Positions 23,878-34,681 of a stretch of DNA of 64,000 bases are shown piece by piece. The DNA is taken from contig OX637297.1 of assembly GCA_951799445.1 (NCBI GenBank), forward strand, positions 6,758,001 to 6,822,000. Reading direction: 5' to 3'. The DNA is from Pseudisothecium myosuroides (Eukaryota; Streptophyta; Bryopsida; Hypnales; Lembophyllaceae). Both the position numbers and the translations under genes were made by a program. The notes under the pieces are model-generated. The model worked only from the letters and a program-made list of their open reading frames with translations. It was not told the origin of the DNA and searched no databases. Position 1 is the stretch's first letter; each line of letters opens with the position of its first letter.

Positions 23878-26528
23878 CTGGAGCTTCATTGGTTAGAAAT
23901 TGCAGCACATGAATTGTTTGTTAAAATTATTTGAACCTTGTACTTCTCAATTGCAACACAAACCTCGTCAAACTACGTGTTCGTATTCCAAAAACTACCA
24001 ATTGTAAATATAGAGGTCATGCATATAACAGTAGTTCAGCTACTCATCCACAGGAGCGTTCCATAAGCATTGTTCGAAGCTGCTCTCTCTCCAGTACAAT
24101 TCATCAGACACTACTGCTCCCTTACTAAGAAGTAACGATTATCTCTTTTCAGAAGCTGCAATGCAGAAATGAAATTGTTCTGGAAGCACTCACAGTAGGA
24201 ATCCTATTGTCAGAAGTTGTCAGCGTCTCGAGATGTCGTATACGTTCTCCACAGTCTACGCACGTACCTGCAGGAGTGAGAGGTAGAAGTCAGAATGGAA
24301 GATATAAAATCTGAAATCCCAACTCCCAATTGGACCAATCTATGTGAATGAGCGGACATCATTGCTTGTGATTTAATTCATCACTACATTTTTGTGTCAA
24401 ATGGACATGACAGCCATGTACAATCTCCTACTTAAGATTCATTAATTCAAGTAAATCAAAAATCGGATCATGTAACCTCAGTCATTGCTAGATTGGACTA
24501 CTTTAGACATGACAATGAATGCTCAAGTTTCCTTCGAGCACAGTGCATGTGCATCTCCATTAGTAACTTAAATAATGTATTCACATAGCTTAATTTAGAT
24601 TTTCAGCTCGTCAGGGATACATAAAATAGGTGGCAAAATTTTCTGGTGCATCTAGCTACTAAACCAGTTTTGTAATTCACTTTCAGAAGTTCAACAAAAA
24701 AAGATTTCAGACAAGAATGGCTATTCGGACAAGAGACATCTCCACTGAAGCGCATTTCAAGAATTTAAATTTACTTCAAATGAAATAAATCTGAAACACC
24801 TTCTTTTCGAACAATGGGTTCTACTGCCGCGCGAAACAACTCACAACCGGCCTTGACCAACATAAAAGAAGAGGACGTAGCACTTCACTGGAATCCTTTC
24901 ATCATTGGGTTGGTAGCCCTCCTCTGTGGGTGCTCCCTAAATCCATTCATAATGTCGTAAAATTAAAATTACAGCAAACTAGAATCTCTTAGGACATCGC
25001 ACCCAAAAATGTCCAATGATTTCAAACCTGAAATGAGGGATACAAGGACCTCCGAAGTTCCACGAGTGAGAACGCACTTTGGTGAATATGTGCGTAAGCT
25101 GTTACCTTCTGATAACTCTAAACAGCTGGACGCGGCTCCGACCGACCTAATACCTACATCACAACACCTGCACGTGAGAACGCAATATATTTTCAAGAGA
25201 CTTAGGAACTACCAGCATACTGAAAACCTTGCGAGAGTTGAAGTTGACACGACCCTCTGACGACATGATAGGCTACAAGATCAAAGACCTGCACAACCCC
25301 ACCAATGTAGCGTTCTTTGCGAATAGGAGAATGGAATTAAAATATTTTACACCTCCATTCACACTTCCTATCATCTTTTTATAAACAATCCATTTCCAGT
25401 GACTACGTCGCACTCATAGGACGGTTGTCAAGTAACAGTTGGTGTTACTAATTATTTTGGTAGGCGGACTCGCTGTAGAACGACGTAATCGGATTCTGCA
25501 TAATAATTCTTAAAGGCAGAGCAACTTCACTTTCATTATCGGGTCCACACTCCACAGTGAGAGTCCAACAAGGACTTCTTGTTGGGAGTTTAACACACCA
25601 GAACAATATACCAAGAAACAGAAATTGAACCCATGACTATATTGAGGGTAGCCTTTTTCAAATTCCACCGTGTCATGAGCTTCCGACAACTCTAGTATAA
25701 CCAAAAAGAGGATGCAATTCATTATTTCACCTAACGTTACGGAGGACGATGGACAGCGACCTCACCGACCATTAAACCGCAGTGGACAACGTCTGCACTA
25801 TAAACCTTTGTACATGGTCAGCCTTCCACTTCCACATAATTTTTTTTCTAATTCACAGAATTGCCTTTTTGATTTAGCATCCTTAGTTCCTCTTAGTCAT
25901 CCAGGCATTTTCTTGGGGATGTGAATCATCGCTACAAAATTTTGTAACCAGCAGACAGTGAGTGCAAAAACGCTCACAAATGTATGACGAACCAAACTCT
26001 AATAAGAAAAGAAGAGTGTCCAATCGTACCACATAATTTAAACAGTGCAAACCTCGTCGCTGAAGCCTTGTCGCTGTAACGTTGGAAATTGTCTTCACAC
26101 ACCTTTCGCAGATCAGACGGCAATTTAATTGACAAGTCCACCTGCAAAACATCAGACGGCCATTTAATTTACAAGCCCATTGGCTTGAGCTGTCAACGTC
26201 CATTGAAATGGCAATCAGTAATGCAATCTTCTAGAATCAGTAATTCGATCAAAATAAGATCAAAAGTGATGTGGACACGTACTGAAGAAACTAGATCATG
26301 GGCTCATTAAGCTGGAGACCCACAGTGTATACATGCCACAGCTTCTCACCTGCAATTCACAAGAACTCTATGCCGTGATTGAACCGCAACCTCGAATCAC
26401 TTGCCGCCTAATTCTCCCTTCCCTTGCACCGTTACAAAGTCCCTCTCTTGCTTCTGCACCTCGATAGAACTCTCCTTTCCTTAAAGCGTGAAACAGGAGA
26501 AGAAGTTATTTTCTAAACAACTGCAAAT
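23878..26528. promoter_or_regulatory. Divergent intergenic region between the two CACTA genes
   Basis: About 2.6 kb without a convincing exon separates the leftward TNP2 unit from the rightward ATG at 26529. Plus-strand base skew changes sign close to its right end: C-rich before about 26.4 kb, G/T-rich after about 26.6 kb. It must hold both promoters if the two units are transcribed as drawn. No TATA box stands out close to 26529. Confidence 0.35.
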
Positions 26529-26623
26529 ATGTCTATTCCTACACCAATTGAAATTCTGCGACTAAGAGTGATTGCGGATAACCACCGACGCTTACAAGAG
26601 GCCCTACACCACGAGAACTCAGT
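26529..26623 (+). CDS. Gene A exon 1 (95 nt)
   Basis: Encodes MSIPTPIEILRLRVIADNH then RRLQEALHHENS, ending two bases into a Val codon at GT|GTAAGT. The paralogue's first exon (51916-52010) is also exactly 95 nt, ends at the same codon position with the same GT|GTAAGT site, and keeps the pattern E.LRL..I.(D/E)NH..L.E......S. This fixes the start codon for both genes. Confidence 0.78.
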
Positions 26624-29600
26624 GTAAGTTTGTATGAGCAGTGTGAAATGTGTGAAAGCGGTGGACCGCTGGCCTCGTACAAATGTCCTCAGGGAAAATG
26701 TAGGCGAAGAGAGGGTGAGATGCAGAGAATTGAGCGTCCATACCTTATGGATCTGCTTCTCCGCAATGCTGAGTCACTTTCCAACCTGGTTCTGTCGTTT
26801 TTAGCCGCCATAGCGTCTACAAAATTTTCTCCATTAAGGCTGGCTTACTAAAGACGACGCGCAAGACGTGGATGTGTGGTCTGCCTTCATTTCAAAGCTG
26901 CTGCGTCTCCCTAAAATTCGTGGAAGAAGGTTTCTTGATGCTGTCCTAGCATAGCTTGTATTGCAGAGACAAAACAAACGTGTAAGCAAATCAGTGAAGG
27001 GTGCTACCAAGAGAGAGAGAATTGTAAGCAGGAAGTCCACAAAAACAACGCCACGTTTGTGAGTCGCGCATGTGGGTTTCCTTGCAGCGTTTCTTAAAAT
27101 AGAGCACCGTGCCCTTCTCCTCGAGATTCGTGCCTTGTTGGAACTACCAATTCCGCCTGCATGGATGAATGCTGTCCATACAGGACATTCCTCAAAATAG
27201 CGGCTGCCCTGAAAGTTTTGTCTCCGCCGCTTCATTGCAATTAAAGCTGCTGGAAACTGCCCTGACTTGTTTCCACCGTGCAGCGTTGTTGTTGCCACCA
27301 CGCATAACTTAGCCAGCTCTTCCGTCAAATTCGTCCTCCTTCTAGTGCGCTTTGCTTTCCACTGACTATTTTTGGAGTTACGTTTCTTCACTTGCTACTG
27401 TATTTGTTGGTGTTCCATATTGAGGAGGAAATACTCTTTTTTTTTAAACATTTCCTTTTCTGCTGCATCGCTTGCCACAATGTAGGTATGCGCAGTTGAA
27501 CCGGAATGCGCTAAGGGATGCAGAGCTCTATTCGAAAACAAGGAAAGTGCAGTCCCCTTCACCCACTTTTGTGAGCGATGCAAATGCCGTTTCCACGGGA
27601 GGACGTGAAGAAAAAGGGCATATCGTACAACAAACGGGACTTACTCAGCATTCCACTCTCAAGCAAGGGTGTGTCCTGTAGCCATAGCAGCCGCTGATAT
27701 TATTGTCGAGCAACACGGAGGACGACATTTGCCGATGTGGGAAGCTCTTGGTGCATAGGAAGGAATATGAGCACCTAATGTCGTCCACTGAAGAAACAGT
27801 ATCTGATAGTGATTTTGAATTCAAACTAAGCGACATTGACAGGGAGACGCTGAGCTCCAGTAGTACAGGTTTTCTAGCGCCAGATGACACAAAGGAGCAG
27901 CTAGTTCAAGCGACTAGAACGCGTCGGACTTCTGATTTGGCTGTTGACCGTGACACGATAAAGACCCAGAAAACCAGAAGACGGAAAACTGTTGCACAGC
28001 GACAAACCGACATAGAACCAGTGAGTACATTTCACTACAGCAACCCCTCAGAGTAAAAACACCGAAGAATGTTTTCTGTCAATATGGTTGTTGAAGAAGT
28101 ATATGTTGACAGTTGGTTTTTTTTGTCTGAATTATGTCACAAATACGTTTAATTTCTCATCTCATTTTCCAATTCATAGTCCTAAAATTCGTTAGATAGA
28201 AGGAGGTGGCATCATATGACCACTACAAAACAGTGCAAGGACGGACAATGGTAGCATGATTCTAATGTGTTGACAGAGAATTACTATCAAGATGTTTTTG
28301 TACACCTAATATGTTTGCATTTAATTTAAAGCAGAGGAGGTTACATTCGAAGAGTGTCGATGCTTTGTATGAGGGTTTCATGTCACTCTTGTTTTGTGGC
28401 AGTCTTGGAACGTGAGAATGGTGACATCGCGCAAGGGTGGAGAGCCTCGACAACTTGTGTTGGGAAAGAAGAAAGGAGCCGTGCAAACACCTATTCAGAC
28501 GACATCAACTAGGAAAATCACTCCTGTCTTGCAGGAAAGGACAGAGAACATAGACTCTGAAATGCCTAATCGCACTATTCGACAGAGCAGCGGCAAAGCA
28601 AAGGTTGCAGTTCCTTTGAAGGGCAAAAAAAAGGGTAACCCAATGTCTCCCGCTGTCATGGATGTCGTATTTGGCAAATCAAAAAATGTTGTGCCAGATG
28701 TGGAGGAACTTCGTCGCAAGAGGGAAGAGGATGCTGTCAGATGCGGTCGAATAACAAGAGCAATAAGACAGGCTTCGAACCACAACAGTCTCCTCAATTG
28801 CAATACAGATGTTGCAGATGACAAGGCATTGAAGAATTCCATGACGGCTAAGCCAATATCCCAGTCGCCACAAAGTAATGAAAACGTATTGCCAACTCCG
28901 CTTTCAGCAGGTGATGGATTGTTTCTCTGAAGTCCCTACTATTGCTAGTGAATGTTTGGCGTATAGTGTACTCTGTTTCAGAAAACTGATTTTGTAGTGT
29001 CAGGTATTGTAAATTTGTGAAGTCTAGTCTCATGAAAACAGTATGTAGAGGAATGCAAAAAAAACGTCCGCTCAAAGCCATTGAAAGTGTCTACTTCTTC
29101 ACGCTGTATTATTGGTTTAGAGCGACTTAGTTGGACCTTATAAAGCTTCATGTTTTTATTATCCTTCGTAAAAGTTTCAGTGTGCACGTTTGCCATGTCC
29201 AAAGATCAGGTTTCATTGTATAGAGAATGAGGCACTTCATACTTTACGTATCTGATAACAAACGTACATCCATATATTGAGTGATTTGAGTATTTGTGAA
29301 GGAACTGAAGTGATAAATGAAGCGTGAGGTGTACACATGGGGTTTGTAGCATGGGCTAATTTTGTTTGTAATTTCTCTAGTTCTAAAGAACATTGTGCGT
29401 CGCTCTTGATGGATATGTTGCAGAGTCTAAGTAGAAACTAAAATAACCACCCATGAAAGATGCCAATGGATAGCGGCAGGCAGTAAGGTCACCTTCTGTC
29501 TTGTTTGCCTGGGGTGGTAGTGTCATGAACATGTATAAATCTCCTATTGTAGGTTCAGTTTGTATCCTACTCTCGTGAAATGAAGATTCTTAGGCAAGGG

Positions 29601-32600
29601 TGGCTGCTTATGGTTGGGCCAACTAAATACAAAAATGCATAGTGTTTTATTAGAATCCCTTACAATGCTACAATGTGGACTATTAGAATTCGGAGGTCCT
29701 ATGAATTAGCTGGTGTCATTGAAGTTCAATGTCAACAGGTAATAAAATAAGTAAAGCACCCCACGTAATTGAGTGACTTCATAGTCCTAAAAAATGTGTG
29801 AGAGACTGAACTAATTTGTCTACTTTATTCTTAAAATTATTTAACTCATAAGCAGTGGAGCATTGTAATTTATTCTGCAAGGGATACATGATGTATCATG
29901 CAGAGAGAAAGTGAACTGGATTTGAAAATGATTAGAGAAGCTTAATGGACTTCACAAGCTTATTAGACATAGTGTCAAGTCGTTTCAATATGTCTAGAAT
30001 GTCATATTTAATGCGGAACAGAGTGATCACTTATTGATCAGCTGATGTCCAATTACATAGAAGGAGTCTGAGTCGGAACCTTTTGCAAAACAAATGCTGA
30101 ACAGAAGAGAGTGAAATCTTGTTCGGTGAAAAGCGCAGTTACCATTTTGATTGACTGATTTCACTGTTGTAACAATTGACATTATAGGATCTTTCCTAGT
30201 ACAGATGTATTGATTTGATAGGTTTGCCCCGTGCTCTAGTGCTCGTCATTTCTGGACGGCTTACAAATTTTTTCAATAGGAAGAAGCATTTTGACGTATA
30301 TCATGTATTGTCTATCTTGTTGTTGGTCATCTAGCAACAAATAAAATACAAATAAACATGATTCAATGTATGCCGGACAACATTTCCTTGAATAACTAAG
30401 GTGAGAATGAATTTCACAAATCCGCATTTGGTCTCTGCTTTCTAGCGTGCCAAAGTCCTCTGCGGAATGTGTCCACCGATACGAGTACATGTTGTCCACT
30501 TTGTCTATGGTGTACATAGTGCACAGTACTTCATGGTCTAGTTCAGAAGGTGGCCTACGGATTCATGTAGTGTCTGCAAAGAAAAGCGGTAGAAATGATT
30601 CGATTATTGAGGTCTCCTTCTTCATTTTCCGAACCCTTGTTTCCATACGTAACTTCATCATTCCAGTTTTAGTCCATTGATGGAGCACTCTTCTTTTAAA
30701 AGAATATTATTGTGCTTGGCAGATGAAGTAGGAATGAATAGCCTGGCCACAGTGGGCGATCCAGGATCTCGAATGTGCCCATTAAAAATTACTGTCTAGT
30801 ACCGGTCTTAAGTGCCACCCATATGTTTGCACACTGCCATAAGTTCAATGGCTTCGCTGAATATCAGAAATTCTGAAAAACATTTCTTTGACGTTTGGCA
30901 GAGGTTCATGAGGAAGTAAACTTTGGAGGAAGCGAAGCTCCGGGTGGATTAAATGATGAGCAAGAACCAGGCATGTTTGATACAGTACGTGGAGAGAGAA
31001 ACAAAGTTCCTCGGCAGCGTCAGAACCTCGGGCAGTGCTCCACTAAGGACGGATCCAACAAAAAACTTCCTCGGAGTACAATACAGATTGACGTGCCAAA
31101 TGAATTGGAATTGCAACAGTGTCGTCAAATTGTAGAGCCGTTACAAGATGTGGAACGATACAGGCATAGTCCATCACCAGTCGTTCGCTACCGTACCAAT
31201 GTAAGAGAAAACTTGAAACGTGCCAAGCTCTTGTTATGTTTGTTTTTCATCCTATTGTAATTAAGCATCCAAGATTTTGAGCAGACGAAGCGACCACTGT
31301 ATGTACACAGTCTTATAGGGAAGGCAATGTAAGGCAGTGGATGTTATGAACATGAACTGTTGTTTCAAAGGAACTGTTGTCATTTTGCTACATTTGACTA
31401 CTTCTTAGAGCAAAAATATGGTGGGTCTCAGCTATTACTGAGCGTTAGCCACTGTCAGGTTCAAAAGTATGAGTGGGAACGATCTCCTCCTTATACACTG
31501 GACAATTATTTCGGGAGCTCTAATGCGAACACAGCTTCATTTTATAACTTCAGGTCGTCCACGTTCAATTATTTTATTTTTTAATATCCTGAAGGTAGGA
31601 TTCAGTCAGGATAGATTGTCATGAATTAGATGTCATGTCGTCAGTGTTATAAGGTTAGTGTGATGAACTAGTACTGAAGGGGGATGGCTTTGGCATTTTG
31701 AATATTTTTGTTGAGTCCTCTGCTTCACAGTTGTCGATCACTTGAATGTCACGTGATTCGACAGAGAATTTCGTGTGTTTGCATTGCTTTGTAATTCAGT
31801 TGCTACATGCAGTATATTGTGTTTTGGCTCAAATATTCAAGGAAAGAATGGTACTTGAATGAGTAATTAGACTTGTTTGAAGAAGTTACTTAAAATGAAC
31901 GTGAACTCTGACTTCAAATTCAAATCGAATTTGCAGAACTCTCCGAGGAGAGTGAACCTGCGAAATGTCTCCCCTAGACATAGACGTACATCGGACCGCT
32001 CTCAGTCCAAGAACTCGTCTCGGAGCCCTGGAAATTGTAGAGGTAGGAGATTGTCTCGGAGTCCTCAAAGTCGTGGAGGCAAGAGATCCAGTCGTAGCCC
32101 TCCGAGTCATGGAAGTGAAAGAATGCGAAGAATTGCATCGCGCAGCCCAAGACGAAGCCGTTCATTCACTCCCGGCTATTATAGAGAAGAACGGGGCCAT
32201 GTGAGGTCAAGGGACTATGAAGAAGATGGTCGAAAGAGTCCACCATATGGCCGTCATAATCGTGGTACTTTCTTTCTCCGATTATTTTAAGCAATCCCAA
32301 TTGCATTTAATAATTGTCATTTTTGTCTTTGGAAGATGTGAATTATAGAAAATTGGAGCTAGGAATTCAATTACCTCCCGGAATATGGAAGTTTATCAAA
32401 GAAATTGTATGATCTGGGAGGAATGTGAAAGAAAAATTAAAGAATTGAAGAAAGGAATGGGAGTACTATGAAGCAAATATTTGTAGGTTCATTACATTGT
32501 TCTGGAATCACAGAATTGAAGGATCTCAGGGTTCATTGTCATTAGTTCAAACATGAAACAGAAGAAGATGAATGCGCAATCCTATACAAGACAAATTTCC

Positions 32601-34681
32601 CGGTAGGCCGTAGTAATATTTGGCCACTAGTGCCTGTGGGAGTGTATGGAGCCTTGACATGCTTGTTGGACGGCAGGTTCAAGACATGAGAGGAGCGAGC
32701 GTGGAAGGGATCGAGTGCATCGTTCGAGGAGGAATTCATCAGCTTAGTACAGCGAGTACGAGAATTCGAGGTCTCTATCACCCTACCGGTCCCCCTCTAG
32801 GAGTCGCAGGCACGGGAAGACAAGGAGTTGTTCGAAATCGAGATCTCCCATTCCTGCGTTGATGCAGCAATCAAATGGTGGACGCCTCACAAATGCCCAG
32901 GGCCTAAAGGTTGTGAAGAGAGATCAGGGAACCTTACCTTCTCCAGCAGTGGACCAAAGAACCAGGCGTTACAAACAATCCGTGCGTGAAGCAGAAAAAT
33001 CTCGCCGACAGAGTGAAGGGCAAAAGCCTTATTTTCTGACATTAGATCAGGAAGGTAAACCTCATGGACCTGGTAAAAGAGCATGGATGGCAGAAATTAA
33101 CAAGTTAGCCACACGGCTCGATCCATCATGCACTCACATTAGGAAGCAAGGTTATGAAGACGTGTGCATATTCAAGGACCGCTTGAATGAAAAGTTTGAG
33201 TACTCTAGAGATCTAAGCGAAGACCACCTGAGAACCGTGATGGGAAAGGCTGTGATAAGGAAGAGGACGGAACTAATCGACTCCATAAAGAAAAAAGGAA
33301 GTAAACCTTTAAATATAGACGACGAAGTGTGGAATCGACTAAAAAATCTTGCAAACAGTGAGCAGAGGAAGACCCGGACAGCGCATGGTCGCTACGCAAA
33401 AGCATGTCGGAAAACATTAGGAAGTACAGGGCCACTAGGTGTACATGAAATTCGTGAGAAACTTCGGGAACAGTATGGAAGGTCACCAGACCCTGACGAA
33501 GTAGGAGAGGAAATGCAACGCGACAAAGGTTTCGGGAAGAAAGAGCAGGGGTCATGTATTATTACTGAGGAACGAGGGAAGGGATTAGCTGATGAGGTCT
33601 TCGAGGATGATCCGAAACGCATCCGTTCACCGACAAATTGGTCCGACGGCTACGGTAGTGAAGGTCAGGACGTCAATTGCAAATCGGTTTGGGAAGGTGC
33701 CATTAAGGTATGTCTCTGACAACCCTGATTCATTTTCCTTATCACTCTTGTCGAGGAAAGCCATTGGAAAATTGGGGCTACATTTAATGTTTTAAGTCAG
33801 TAATGGATGATTGAAGAGGACCGTCTCACCACATTCTCAGGGACTTTATGTTCCACATAATGAATGACATGTACAAGTCGGTTGTTTGGTAGTAAAATGA
33901 GCTTCAGTCGGCAATTGAATGAGACTGATAAGCTACAGTAGTACTCTGGTTTGGGTCGTTTCCTCTTTGTGGCGTTGCACAAATTTGTATTCACCAAATA
34001 GAATCCGAGTTTTGTCCTGAAGCAAGTGTTACCGAGGCTTACACTGAAAAAGTTATCGTTTACGCAGTAGGAAACAAGAATGACACAATGAGGGTGTATG
34101 ATGATGTGTTGTAGAAGTCTGGTCATTTTGTAAGGTCCTCATGTTGCAAAGAGTCTCTATTCCTCATACTCAATTTGCTGGAGGATGTGATTATCGTTTT
34201 ACAATTCAGAATATGTATGCAATTCAATATTCAGGTGTAATGGAAGTGGATAGAAGGAACAGAGTCACCGAGTGTGCTATTAGTGGCTGTATTCATTTGG
34301 TTTCAATGCCACTTTGTCATGGACTGGTTTCCCTTATAGAGTGTCTGGTCTACATGCGTACATGATCATGGGAATGTTCTTTTCCAATGACGTGATCAGT
34401 ATGTGTACACTGTTAGTGGAGGACGAAGTTGTTGAAGTACGAGTCCAGTCGTTTTGTTACTAATGAACTAATTGTGGCACTTATTGATTTTGAAGACAAA
34501 TGAGGCAATGAATTGTTTCACTGGAGATGAGACAGCCAGGGGTACGCCAGGAAAAGGCACTCGCACTGAAGCTGCGAAACTCCCTTCAGCAAAGGAGCTG
34601 TATCAGGGTGAATATATTGTACGGTTGGAAGCAGAACTCAGAAGTCTAAAAGGTGAAACGGAAAGGGGGTCTTCATCTTGA
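26529..34681 (+). CDS. TNPA-like CACTA accessory gene A (Transposase_24-like), seven exons
   Basis: Exons inferred from strong splice sites with agreeing phases: 26529-26623, 27486-28020, 28403-28910, 30902-31200, 31937-32264, 32677-33707 and 34496-34681 (stop TGA). Together they make 994 codons. In-frame TAGs occur at 27679, 27685 and 32745. A 117-nt GTGAGC..TAG intron (27571-27687) and an alternative GTGAGG..TTAG intron (32201-32747) would remove all three and leave about 909 residues, so the gene may be intact. Domains: short N-terminal helix, Ser/Thr-rich acidic and basic segments, an RS-rich region, a conserved block resembling Transposase_24 (exon 6), and a C-terminal coiled coil. By analogy with CACTA partner proteins it would bind the element's subterminal repeats. 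A paralogue lies at 51916-57408. Confidence 0.7.
27486..28020 (+). CDS. Gene A exon 2 (contains two TAG codons or a small intron)
   Basis: Begins after TTGCCACAATGTAG with a single base that completes Val, then YAQLNRNALRDAELYSK...VQSPSPTF. The paralogue has YEIQNSKALLDAALALE...VRSPTPAG after the identical junction. In-frame TAGs at 27679 and 27685 are both removed if GTGAGC at 27571 is a donor and the TAG ending 27687 an acceptor (117 nt, phase 0 both sides). The exon ends KTVAQRQTDIEP at a GTGAGT donor, phase 0. The later part is Ser/Asp-rich. Confidence 0.65.
28403..28910 (+). CDS. Gene A exon 3, basic and Ser/Thr-rich
   Basis: Phase 0 start after TTGTGGCAG, phase 1 end at CAG|GTGATG. Encodes SWNVRMVTSRKGGEP...LGKKKGAVQTP and a Lys/Arg-rich middle (PLKGKKKGNP), then EELRRKREEDAVRCGR. 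The end pattern LPTPLSA before the phase 1 junction parallels VPGTEVD in the paralogue (54487-54850), which also starts in phase 0 and ends in phase 1. No known domain is recognised. Confidence 0.6.
30902..31200 (+). CDS. Gene A exon 4
   Basis: Phase 1 start after GTTTGGCAG, phase 0 end at AAT|GTAAGA. It encodes about 100 residues beginning EVHEEVNFGGSEAPGGLND and ending RYRHSPSPVVRYRTN, a charged low-complexity segment. The positional counterpart in the paralogue is 55432-55748, with the same start and end phases. A 2-kb intron precedes it. Confidence 0.55.
31937..32264 (+). CDS. Gene A exon 5, arginine-serine-rich segment
   Basis: Starts in phase 0 after GAATTTGCAG. Encodes repeated RS/SRSP units (SRSPGN, LSRSPQS, SSRSPPS, ASRSPRRSRS) followed by YYREERGHVRSRDYEEDGR. 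It ends in phase 1 at CGTG|GTACTT or, alternatively, in phase 0 at CAT|GTGAGG (32200). RS domains are known for protein contacts in splicing factors; one in a transposon protein is unusual. The paralogue has no clear equivalent. Confidence 0.6.
32677..33707 (+). CDS. Gene A exon 6, conserved Transposase_24-like domain
   Basis: Follows GGACGGCAG (phase 1) or, to avoid TAG 32745, an acceptor ending 32747. It first continues the RS-rich tract (SRSLSPYRSPSRSRR), then KPYFLTLDQEGKPHGPGKRA, WMAEINKLATRLDPS, NEKFEYS, ELIDSIKKG, VWNRLKNLA, RYAKACRKTLGSTGP, RSPDPDEVGEEMQRDKGFG. This block aligns along its whole length with 56460-57000 in the paralogue. The helical block followed by T.G and (R/G)SPDP.EV resembles the Transposase_24 signature of plant En/Spm partner proteins. 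Ends AIK|GTATGT, phase 0. Confidence 0.72.
34496..34681 (+). CDS. Gene A exon 7, C-terminal coiled coil
   Basis: After TTTTGAAG, phase 0. Encodes 61 residues ending in an amphipathic helix (GEYIVRLEAELRSLKGETE) and stop TGA. The paralogue ends its conserved part with KLIKELQAQIEALKAKVE, without an intervening intron, which supports both the exon and its role as the C-terminal multimerisation helix. Confidence 0.62.
   Translation, partial: TNEAMNCFTGDETARGTPGKGTRTEAAKLPSAKELYQGEYIVRLEAELRSLKGETERGSSS

Noticed and set aside
26834..27391. 185-codon minus-strand open frame in gene A intron 1
   Set aside because: Arg/Ser-rich with no recognisable motif, antisense to an intron, and no splice or promoter support.
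33205..33555. Minus-strand open frame of 116 codons
   Set aside because: Antisense to the conserved gene A exon 6, which aligns with its paralogue on the plus strand.
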